DNA from: Candidatus Helarchaeota archaeon
GTDB lineage: Archaea > Asgardarchaeota > Lokiarchaeia > Helarchaeales > HEL-GB-A
Direction of reading: 5' to 3'
Assembly: GCA_013375405.1 (NCBI GenBank)
Contig: JABXJU010000021.1
Coordinates: 1-32,283 of the forward strand
Length of the DNA stretch: 32,283 nucleotides
Part shown: positions 1 to 6,368 of the stretch, in pieces
Position numbering within the stretch: position 1 is the first letter of the stretch
Layout: every line of letters starts with the position of its first letter
The notes under the pieces: generated by a model
Told to the model about the DNA's origin: nothing
Database searches by the model: none
The model's input: only the letters and a program-made list of their open reading frames with translations
Made by a program: the position numbers and the translations under genes

Positions 1-1005
1 GATATCATTATAACCCTCTTGGACCATTACGAATCGTTCCACTCCAAATCCTATATTGAAAACTGGATATTCGATCTCAAAGTTCGCTAAAGGGACTGGA
101 GAATAGAAGCCCCCATCGCCGATTTCAATCCATTTATTCAAGGTAGGATGCTTGAAAAACACTTCAAACTCAGTTTGCGGAGCGTAGTACTTAGCAGTCG
201 CCTTTTTAATCTCAAATTTCACATCCTCAAATCCAAATCCAGTAAGAATTTTTTTTGCCATATATTGCCCATCTTCTAATGTAAAATCCTCAGCCATTAT
301 AACCGTAGAAATCGTATAAGAGTTATATAAGTGAGTTGCGTCTAGCTTCTGCTCTCTCCGGAATTTTTCTCCAATTGAAAATAACTGGATAGGAAGGGAT
401 TGTTGATACTGTAGCTCTGCCAAAATTAAAAACCATAATGCAGTGAAATGTGAACGTAATGTCTTTTTCGTAGGTTTTGGGGTAAGGTTCCGAAGTTCTG
501 GAAACACTTTCGTCAAAATTTCGGTCGCTTTTTCTTCTTTAACTTCCAATTCAGTAACCATGACCTCAATAAGATCATCAGATTCAATTTGATTCTTTTT
601 ATACCAGCGAAAAATATCTTGGAATTCCTTAACTTTCTGAAAATCTGGGATAATTTCCCGAATTTGTTGTATCTTCTTCTGGCCTAAACCAATGTCAGGG
701 CGGGGTAATCCTGCTAAATAAAAAATTCTATCTAAAATCAGCGGTGCTTCGGGGCCATACTCTTTATACACCGCTGACTCATCCACGATAATGGGCACCA
801 TCACTTCTTCATAGCCTAATTTGAAAAGTATTTGCCGTGCTTTTGCTATGAAGTCAAATACATGATGTGGTTTACCAACTTTTTTCGGCTGAAAGCTACG
901 ACCTGTTATCTTCAACAAATTTCTAGTCTCTAACCATGCTTTCTCGTAATCCTCTTCGGCTTCAGCTTGAATTCGTCTCCAGTCAAATTTTACCAAAAAA
1001 TCCAC
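1..1005 (-). CDS. sepS: O-phosphoserine--tRNA(Cys) ligase (SepRS), C-terminal part cut by the window edge
   Basis: The reverse strand reads 335 codons without a stop from a GTG at 1005 to the window edge. SepRS is a class II synthetase that charges tRNA-Cys with O-phosphoserine, which SepCysS then converts to cysteine. Visible hallmarks are EKAWLET near residue 21, the VIVDE-type strand followed by YKEYGPEAPLILDR, YLAGLPRPDIGL, the FRREQK motif 2 and a C-terminal GFGVERFVM motif 3 close to the edge. They match my memory of methanogen SepRS in order and spacing. The family is about 530-540 residues, so roughly 200 residues (the anticodon-binding part) lie outside. GTG is chosen because a TAA lies in frame eight codons upstream. 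The gene diverges from the membrane protein at 1142. No other Sep-tRNA:Cys gene is in the window. Confidence 0.9.
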   Translation of the reverse strand, partial: MDFLVKFDWRRIQAEAEEDYEKAWLETRNLLKITGRSFQPKKVGKPHHVFDFIAKARQILFKLGYEEVMVPIIVDESAVYKEYGPEAPLILDRIFYLAGLPRPDIGLGQKKIQQIREIIPDFQKVKEFQDIFRWYKKNQIESDDLIEVMVTELEVKEEKATEILTKVFPELRNLTPKPTKKTLRSHFTALWFLILAELQYQQSLPIQLFSIGEKFRREQKLDATHLYNSYTISTVIMAEDFTLEDGQYMAKKILTGFGFEDVKFEIKKATAKYYAPQTEFEVFFKHPTLNKWIEIGDGGFYSPVPLANFEIEYPVFNIGFGVERFVMVQEGYNDI

Positions 1006-1141
1006 CCGATTTTTTCTCTTTTGGACTTATTGAAAATAAAAAAATAATAATAAGTTTTATCTAGTCCTTTCAATTGATATCTTTAAGATTTAACGTCTAA
1101 AATATTATTTTAAAAAATTAAAGAACTCACGTGGATATTAA

Positions 1142-1915
1142 ATGAAGATAGGAAAAGTCGATTGGTTTCTTATAATAGGGTTCGTTATTATAGGTCTTCT
1201 AGCGGTATTTTTCTACTTTTATCCTCAATACGGGGCATGGTTGGATTTTTCGACATGGAAGATTGATAAAAACTTTCTTGGGGGAACTTTATCGATGGTT
1301 TTTCTTGTTTGCGTAATAGGGAATTTATTGCCTATCCCAACACCTTACACCTTCATTATAATCCCCGCAGCATTAAGTTTTCCCTCACATTTCTGGCTGA
1401 TAGGATTAATCGCTTCATTTGCGGCACTAATCGGCGAAATCGTAGGCTATCTAGTTGGTCGGGCTGGGCATGAATCATTGAAACGAAGTGATCGTAATAT
1501 TGAGAAAATCGAAGATTGGAAAAAATTAATCAACCAGCGCCCTAAGATGGTGATGTTTCTTCTTTTCATATTTGGCGCTACGCCCTTGAATGACGATAAT
1601 GTCATGATCCCGCTAGGTTTGGCGGGCTTCGATTTTAAACGCACCGTCTTCAGCTGCTATCTTGGTAAACTCGCTTTGATGATGCTTTTGGCTGTTGGTG
1701 GCGCCTTTGGAATTCCTTGGATTCAAAATCTTGCTGGAACCGGAACACCTTCAGAATTCGCATGGGTTGAAGGTTTAATTATAATTGCCATAACGCTGGT
1801 AATTATTTGGATAATGTTCAAAATAGATGTTAAACGCTTCCTGAAAAAGAAGTATGGCGTAGAAGAATTAGAGGAAGTTAACACCCAAGAAGGAGAAGAA
1901 ATTAATAACGATTAA
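1142..1915 (+). CDS. VTT/DedA-like (SNARE-associated) integral membrane protein
   Basis: 257 residues with hydrophobic segments near 8-27, 47-65, 70-100, 133-155, 165-190 and 208-228, then a charged acidic tail. A G-x-LLPIPTPY stretch followed by GEIVGYLVGRAG near 98-109 and a later FGATPLNDDNVMIPLGLAGF stretch fit the VTT fold shared by DedA, YqaA and TMEM41/VMP1 proteins. In eukaryotes that family includes lipid scramblases, and in bacteria undecaprenyl-phosphate or lipid transporters. The substrate here cannot be told. It stands alone, divergent from sepS and 232 bases before the nitroreductase. Family assignment rests on pattern memory only. Confidence 0.65.
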   Translation: MKIGKVDWFLIIGFVIIGLLAVFFYFYPQYGAWLDFSTWKIDKNFLGGTLSMVFLVCVIGNLLPIPTPYTFIIIPAALSFPSHFWLIGLIASFAALIGEIVGYLVGRAGHESLKRSDRNIEKIEDWKKLINQRPKMVMFLLFIFGATPLNDDNVMIPLGLAGFDFKRTVFSCYLGKLALMMLLAVGGAFGIPWIQNLAGTGTPSEFAWVEGLIIIAITLVIIWIMFKIDVKRFLKKKYGVEELEEVNTQEGEEINND

Positions 1916-2147
1916 ATTTGTGGTATTAAATTAGGGGTAATAGAAATTTAAATATTATGTTAAAAAACTGGAAATCTGTTTTCTTATTTCAGAATCTCTT
2001 TTTTTCCAGCAATGTCTTTTAAGATATATTATATACACTACTCTTATTTACAGATATTACAAAAATATAATTGAGTTCTTAAATGATTTAGGTCATATAA
2101 TAGAACTAGCTTATTAAATCACAAAATAAGTTGATCCGTGGTTAAAA

Positions 2148-2921
2148 ATGAATGTTTTTGAGCAACTCGAACCGGATAGGAAAAAGTATGCTGAAACCGT
2201 TTGGGATATTATTAAGAATCGGCGGGCAATGCGATGGATATATTCGTATGAGGAAAAACCTGTACCGAAGGAATTCATTGAGCAAATTATCGATGCAGGC
2301 TGTCAAGCCCCGTCACCTGAAAATTATCAACCTTGGGAATTTGTTGTCATCACGGAGTTAGAAAAGAGAAAGGCAATTGGAAGATTAGGCGAAATATTTT
2401 GTAAATATATGTTCGGAGGCGGACAAATCTCTTGGAAAGAAGTAGCCACATGGCGTTTTGGTTACATGAAGAAACCTGCGGCAATTGGAATTTCCACAGC
2501 TCTCATGGGTACAGGATGGCTCATGCAATACATTGAAAAATCTATTATTGTTGTGATTGCTAGCCGTTCAGGATTAATTGGGGCGAAACATTTTACCCAT
2601 ATTGTTCCGATTACCGCACAACAGTTAGCAAGCCGGATGGCTATGGGATGCACATTTATGGCCGCTCAGAATATGATGCTTATGGCTCATGCACTAGGAG
2701 TTGGATCATGTTACTTCAATTTCCCAATGTCCAGCCCAGCCGCGGAGACGAAGATTGCCGAGATGTGTAATATACAATACCCCGAATTTTCGATTATTGG
2801 CTTCGTATCGCTGGCCTGGCCGTTATATCCAAGATCCCGCGGTCCCGATCGTATCCCACCATCGAAAAAAGCTTGGTATAATACACTAGGAAATTCTTGG
2901 GAGAACTTTAAGGAGGAATAA
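2148..2921 (+). CDS. Nitroreductase-family flavoprotein
   Basis: 257 residues. The N-terminal RRAMRWI (25-31) is the arginine-rich FMN-phosphate contact of nitroreductases. It is followed by the conserved helix with APSPENYQPWEFVVI (54-68), a middle segment with an MA-G--AQNMML helix, and the C-terminal GFVSLAWP (about 218-225) where this family usually has a G-G-P type strand. Such enzymes bind FMN as dimers and reduce quinones, nitro groups or other electrophiles with NAD(P)H or F420. The substrate is unknown. It ends three bases before the next ATG and carries that gene's ribosome site, so the two are translationally coupled. The insertion around residues 85-120 is longer than in small nitroreductases. 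Confidence 0.85.
   Translation: MNVFEQLEPDRKKYAETVWDIIKNRRAMRWIYSYEEKPVPKEFIEQIIDAGCQAPSPENYQPWEFVVITELEKRKAIGRLGEIFCKYMFGGGQISWKEVATWRFGYMKKPAAIGISTALMGTGWLMQYIEKSIIVVIASRSGLIGAKHFTHIVPITAQQLASRMAMGCTFMAAQNMMLMAHALGVGSCYFNFPMSSPAAETKIAEMCNIQYPEFSIIGFVSLAWPLYPRSRGPDRIPPSKKAWYNTLGNSWENFKEE
2911..2916 (+). promoter_or_regulatory. Strong Shine-Dalgarno site inside the nitroreductase 3' end
   Basis: AGGAGG eight bases before the ATG at 2925, lying within the last codons of the nitroreductase gene. It fixes the start of the cysteine-rich protein and indicates a shared transcript. Confidence 0.7.
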
Positions 2922-2924
2922 AAA

Positions 2925-3728
2925 ATGGGTTTGGAATTACTTCATTTAAAAGTTGTTAAGAAGATATTGAATTCATCAGTGAAATGGGACATTTTAACTA
3001 AACGATCTACTGTCGGAATATGGCAAGCTTTATGCAGCACTCAATATATGATGTATTTAATCTTTAGTGATGTTGGAAAGCTTCTGGTTACTTATCTCAA
3101 ACCGGAAACGAAATCAATTGAACAAGGAATCAATCTCCTAGAATTTACAATTAATTCCTCGTTAGATATCGAATGTAGTATTAAAAATGATGTCTTAGTC
3201 CTCGACCGTTGTCCATATGATAAAATGCGGCAAGAATTTCTGCAAAATGAACAATTCAAAGAAGTACCTTATATCTGGAATTGCGCTTACATGTTTTGCA
3301 GACCTGTTCTTCTCGCAGTATTGAAAAACCTTTCAAAAAATCTAACAATCGAGGTTCTGAAAAATCGCCCTACAGAATTAATCAGAGGAAAAGAATGTGA
3401 CAGCTGCAGTTTCAAGGTCATTGAATGCGAGGATGAAACGTTTGCTCAAGCAATTACCTGCGGCAATGAATTTCGCGTAGGGATATGCAAGAAAGAGATT
3501 CAATGCACCTACGGATTTGGTCTCCTGAAGAGTCCCCGCGACGAGAATTGCCAGCCAGAATTGAAACAAAATTGTCCGTGTTTCGTAAAGATAGGACCTG
3601 ACGAGACTCCAATAATCTTCAGAGAAAGAGAATTCTATAAACGCACACCACATGACTTTTTAGCAATTAAAGATGCACGTGAAGATCCGAAGGATCCCTG
3701 TAGCGATATTACAACTTGGGTTATGTAA
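2925..3728 (+). CDS. Cysteine-rich protein of unknown function, possibly V4R-like
   Basis: 267 residues with 15 cysteines: 37, 84, 96, 120, 125, 158, 161, 168, 179, 188, 194, 209, 217, 219 and 259. I do not recognise the full protein. The stretch 94-168 (DRCPY, then a cysteine-containing helix at 117-130, then a C-x2-C-SF strand) resembles in outline the V4R/4-vinyl-reductase fold, a heme or hydrocarbon binding domain seen in archaeal regulators. That is a weak match. The part after 170 is unlike it and contains a CPCF motif (217-220). No membrane segment or signal peptide is seen, so it should be cytosolic. Coupling to the nitroreductase suggests a redox partner or a metal or heme subunit of the same enzyme. 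Confidence 0.6.
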   Translation: MGLELLHLKVVKKILNSSVKWDILTKRSTVGIWQALCSTQYMMYLIFSDVGKLLVTYLKPETKSIEQGINLLEFTINSSLDIECSIKNDVLVLDRCPYDKMRQEFLQNEQFKEVPYIWNCAYMFCRPVLLAVLKNLSKNLTIEVLKNRPTELIRGKECDSCSFKVIECEDETFAQAITCGNEFRVGICKKEIQCTYGFGLLKSPRDENCQPELKQNCPCFVKIGPDETPIIFREREFYKRTPHDFLAIKDAREDPKDPCSDITTWVM

Positions 3729-3748
3729 TTACTAATCCTTTTCTTTTT

Positions 3749-4207
3749 CTAATGGGAATTATTAAACCTTTCAAAGATTTTTTTCACAATTTTTGAAGAA
3801 CTATTAAAAGAAACATCTCCATATTTCTCGAGACGAACGATCTTCTCTATTTCCAATCCACGCTTGATAAGTTCATCTTGCAATGCATTAATATCTACGG
3901 GTTGATCATACCCTAATACGATTATATTTGGTTTTAAATCTTCAATAATCTTCAATCGATCTTTCCATGTATCCCCTTCATAACCTAATACTGCATCATT
4001 AACGACTTTCAAAGCTTTAATGAGATTTAATCGTTGATCATCTGGAAATATAGGTGGATGTCCTTTCACTTTTTCCGAACTTGAATCTCGCGAAATTACC
4101 ACAATAAGTTCTGCATCTTCTCCTCCTAACTCCTTGGCTTTCTCTAACATTTTTACGTGGCCGTAATGAAGGAGATCAAATGTTCCAAAAGCTACTACTT
4201 TTACCAT
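3749..4207 (-). CDS. ribL: Archaeal FAD synthetase (FMN adenylyltransferase)
   Basis: 152 residues, the usual length for RibL. It transfers AMP from ATP to FMN to form FAD. The nucleotidyltransferase signature is near the N-terminus: FGTFDLLHYGHV (7-18) with the HxGH motif at 14-17. The ISRDSSSEKVKG stretch and the late SSSKIVK segment (the ISSTxI-like motif) follow. The related glycerol-3-phosphate cytidylyltransferases share the fold, but the archaeal RibL pattern fits better here. It converges on the cysteine-rich gene and lies upstream of tRNA-Lys on the same strand. The flavoproteins in this window (nitroreductase, FAD oxidase) would use its products, but no operon link is visible. Confidence 0.88.
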   Translation of the reverse strand: MVKVVAFGTFDLLHYGHVKMLEKAKELGGEDAELIVVISRDSSSEKVKGHPPIFPDDQRLNLIKALKVVNDAVLGYEGDTWKDRLKIIEDLKPNIIVLGYDQPVDINALQDELIKRGLEIEKIVRLEKYGDVSFNSSSKIVKKIFERFNNSH

Positions 4208-4262
4208 TGTTGCACCTTATTAGGGTATTAAAATTACTTTCTTAACATGATTTTAATAGAAA

Positions 4263-4368
4263 TGGCGGGCTCGACGGGAATCGAACCCGCGACCATCGGG
4301 TTAAGAGCTTCATCCAACCTGACTCTATTCAGATTGTCCGACGCTCTGCCTAGCTGAGCTACGAGCCC
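4263..4368 (-). tRNA. tRNA-Lys (CUU) with intron at position 30/31, CCA encoded
   Basis: The 5' end is at 4368. Acceptor stem GGGCTCG pairs with CGAGCCC, discriminator G at 4266, and CCA is encoded at 4263-4265. The D stem is GCTC/GAGC and the T arm is GCGGG TTCGATT CCCGT. After removal of 29 bases (4309-4337) the anticodon arm is a perfect TCGGG/CCCGA stem around CTCTTAA, anticodon CTT at 4303-4305. The mature body is 74 bases plus CCA. G73 is usual for archaeal tRNA-Lys. Confidence 0.93.
4309..4337 (-). other. Noncanonical intron of tRNA-Lys with full bulge-helix-bulge
   Basis: 29-base intron between tRNA positions 30 and 31. On the minus strand the precursor folds as outer helix AGAG/CTCT, 5' bulge GGA, central helix CGTC/GATG (one G-U pair), 3' bulge AAG and an intron hairpin CAATCTGA/TCAGGTTG (one G-U pair) with a six-base loop. 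Cutting after the second base of each bulge gives exactly the exon ends that restore the anticodon stem. Confidence 0.85.
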
Positions 4369-4455
4369 TTGATTGATAATAGAGCGAATAAAAATGATAT
4401 TTCGTTTGGATATACAAATATTTCTAAGATATTAATTTTGCTCTTACCATTGCTA

Positions 4456-5115
4456 TTACTTTTCAGCCATCCATTTCTTACATATCTCAACGGCTTCGAT
4501 TGGATTGGTCGCCGTCGCATCCGCACCAATTTTCTTGGCAAACTCTGGAGTTATTGGGCGTCCTCCAGCAATAATATTGAGAGTATCCCTTACGCCTGCC
4601 TCCTTTAATGCCTTCATAACATCTTTCATATATTCTCGTGTCGTACTTAAAAGTGCAGACATAGCGAGAATATCCGGTTTATACTTCTTAATAGCTTGTA
4701 CAAATTTCGTTGCACTCACCTCAATGCCTATATCATGTACCATAAATCCTGCTCCTATCATGAAAGACGAAACGATTGTCTTTCCGATATCGTGAATATC
4801 TCCTTTCACTGTGCCAAAAACAATAGTACCCAATAGTTTCGTCCCAGTTTCTGCAATATAGGGTTTTAATATCTCAATTGCACTTTTTGCAGTATCTCCA
4901 CACAGCATCAATTCTGAAAGGAAATATTGGTGAGTCTCATATAATCCACCTACCTTATTTAAGGCATCGCCTAAAGCTTTCAAAATATCTTGTGGAGGAT
5001 ATTCTTCCTTTATGGCTTGTTTAATGAGGCTTTCAGCCGTATCCGTATCAAATTCCACTATCGCCTTTTCCAAATCCCTTAGCAACGATTCACTCATACT
5101 CAACCACTGACCCAT
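4456..5115 (-). CDS. Methyltransferase cognate corrinoid protein (MtaC/MtbC/MttC type)
   Basis: 219 residues. An N-terminal helical methionine-synthase-like cap (about 8-90) precedes a B12-binding Rossmann domain with GDIHDIG at 105-111. H108 is the lower axial cobalt ligand. The later SALLSTTREYM and GGRPITPEFA stretches are typical of this family. These small proteins carry methyl groups from methanol, methylamines or methoxylated compounds between two methyltransferases. Neither a substrate methyltransferase nor an activating enzyme is in the window, so the substrate cannot be assigned. The ATG at 5115 and an ATG seven codons in (5097) are both possible starts. It lies between tRNA-Lys (same strand) and tRNA-Thr (divergent). 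Confidence 0.88.
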   Translation of the reverse strand: MGQWLSMSESLLRDLEKAIVEFDTDTAESLIKQAIKEEYPPQDILKALGDALNKVGGLYETHQYFLSELMLCGDTAKSAIEILKPYIAETGTKLLGTIVFGTVKGDIHDIGKTIVSSFMIGAGFMVHDIGIEVSATKFVQAIKKYKPDILAMSALLSTTREYMKDVMKALKEAGVRDTLNIIAGGRPITPEFAKKIGADATATNPIEAVEICKKWMAEK

Positions 5116-5204
5116 TGCTTGATCATAATTTAGTTGAAATTTTAAATAAACCTTAATAAACTTATAATTCTTAATAATTCAAGAATTTAAGACTTTGCAA
5201 GCCC

Positions 5205-5307
5205 GCCTCAGTAGCTCAGTTGGTAGAGCGGCAGCCTCGTAAGCTGTTGGACATGATCAAATCGCTTGGTCATGGATAAATCGCGGGTTCAAATCCCGTC
5301 TGGGGCT
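5205..5307 (+). tRNA. tRNA-Thr (CGU) with intron in the variable loop
   Basis: Acceptor GCCTCAG pairs with CTGGGGC (one G-U), discriminator T at 5307 (U73 is usual for archaeal tRNA-Thr), CCA not encoded. D stem GCTC/GAGC. Anticodon stem GCAGC/GCTGT with loop CTCGTAA, anticodon CGT at 5238-5240. T arm GCGGG TTCAAAT CCCGT. Removing 5251-5280 leaves the normal five-base variable loop TGGTC, the same as in tRNA-Lys, and a 73-base body. Confidence 0.92.
5251..5280 (+). other. Noncanonical intron of tRNA-Thr at position 46/47
   Basis: 30-base intron. It forms a hairpin CATGATCA/TGGTCATG (one G-U) with a seven-base loop, flanked by 5' bulge GGA, central helix TGTT/GATA (two G-U pairs) and 3' bulge AAT. 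The outer helix is not formed, so this is a relaxed bulge-helix-bulge. Cutting after the second bulge base on each side restores the variable loop. Confidence 0.75.
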
Positions 5308-5346
5308 TCATATAACAAAATTTAATTAAATTGAAAGAAAAAAAAT

Positions 5347-5431
5347 GCACGGGTGTCCGAGTCTGGTCAAAGGAGCTGGACCGAGGCTCCAGTGGCGAAG
5401 GCCTGCGAGGGTTCGAAGCCCTTCCCGTGCA
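5347..5431 (+). tRNA. tRNA-Leu (GAG) with cytosine at position 33
   Basis: Class II tRNA of 85 bases, no intron. Acceptor GCACGGG/CCCGTGC, discriminator A, CCA not encoded. Anticodon stem CTGGA/TCCAG around the loop CCGAGGC gives anticodon GAG at 5383-5385. The long variable arm has a GGC/GCC stem, and the T arm is GAGGG TTCGAAG CCCTT. Position 33 (5382) is C instead of the nearly universal U. It starts 39 bases after tRNA-Thr and may share its transcript. Confidence 0.88.
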
Positions 5432-5484
5432 CCTCTTAATTATTTAACGTATCACCATATGAAAAGATATCACAATTTATTCTA

Positions 5485-5498
5485 GAAAAATTTATAAC
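5485..5498 (+). promoter_or_regulatory. Probable BRE/TATA promoter of the RPB5 gene
   Basis: A purine-rich GAAAAA followed by TTTATAAC, the archaeal BRE plus TATA layout. It lies about 75 bases before the ATG at 5573, implying a leader of roughly 50 bases. Confidence 0.4.
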
Positions 5499-5572
5499 AT
5501 TGGATTTATTTTGAAATTCAAAGATTCTAAGAATAGGTTAATTTTGAGTCCTTACAGAAAGGTGTAAGAATA

Positions 5573-6145
5573 ATGGGAAACCCGAAGTCTAAAGTTAATC
5601 CATTAATTGAAAAAACAAAAGTCCTAATGAAGAATCGAGGTTATACTGAAGATCTAGACAAGAAAAAAAGCGAAGAAAATAAAATGGACTTTTTATATTT
5701 TAAAGATGGACAAGGTCAGCAACTTATTGTGCATTGTACTTTTAAGAATGAAACTATCGGAGTTGCCTACATTCGAGATCTCGTAAAGAAGTTTGACAAA
5801 AAGAAAATTAAGCAGCGAATCTTTATTGGAACGGGTAAAGTGACTCGGAGTGCTTTAAATGAATTAGCGGCTAATAAAATTGAATATATTCCTGCAGATT
5901 TAGTTTTAATGGATATTCTCGAACATGAGTTTGTCCCAAAACATGAAATTTTATCTAAGACGGAAACAGCGAATTTATTGGAACAATTAAAGGTTCCAGG
6001 CTCTGCCTTGCCCGGAATTCTAATCACAGATCCAGTAGCCCGAGTTATTGGGGCAGAATTAGGAGATGTTGTTAAAATTACGCGGGAAAGTGAAACTGCT
6101 GGGGAAACCATCATATATCGCTTAGTTGTGAAAGAAGAACTCTAA
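5573..6145 (+). CDS. rpoH: RNA polymerase subunit Rpo5/RpoH with eukaryote-like N-terminal jaw domain
   Basis: 190 residues, more than twice the roughly 80 usual for archaeal RpoH and near the roughly 210 of eukaryotic RPB5. The C-terminal assembly domain (about 112-190) is unmistakable: EHEFVPKHEIL, LPGILITDPVARVIG, GDVVKITRESETAGE and IYRLV. The N-terminal part (1-111) follows the RPB5 jaw layout: an early K-x-LMKNRGY helix, a VGI-like strand-helix (TIGVAYIRDL, 61-70), RIFIGTGKVTRSAL (82-95) and the link into EHE. The same order resembles Mrr-type endonuclease folds, but the Q/E-x-K catalytic position is H-C-T (54-56), so nuclease activity is not expected. The gene stands alone here, away from rpoB and rpoA, which normally follow rpoH. 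ATG start. Confidence 0.93.
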   Translation: MGNPKSKVNPLIEKTKVLMKNRGYTEDLDKKKSEENKMDFLYFKDGQGQQLIVHCTFKNETIGVAYIRDLVKKFDKKKIKQRIFIGTGKVTRSALNELAANKIEYIPADLVLMDILEHEFVPKHEILSKTETANLLEQLKVPGSALPGILITDPVARVIGAELGDVVKITRESETAGETIIYRLVVKEEL

Positions 6146-6368
6146 AATTTTCATTATATCCTATTGATAACACAATGCTGAGACGTTACCCTAAAGATTA
6201 AAAGATGAAAGTTAAAATAGGTTACTTTCATATTTTTTTGTCGAAAATATCGAAATGAAGTAATATTTTTATTTAAAAAGAAGTTCAATAATCATGCCTA
6301 ATAATAGGAGTAAAATTTATGAACTTTTTAGAAATTTTTTTTGATATGAAATAAATTAAGAGGTTTAG

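Noticed and set aside
5573..6145. RPB5 N-terminal domain as an active Mrr-type nuclease fused to RpoH
   Set aside because: The position expected for Q/E-x-K reads H-C-T, so a catalytic role is unlikely.
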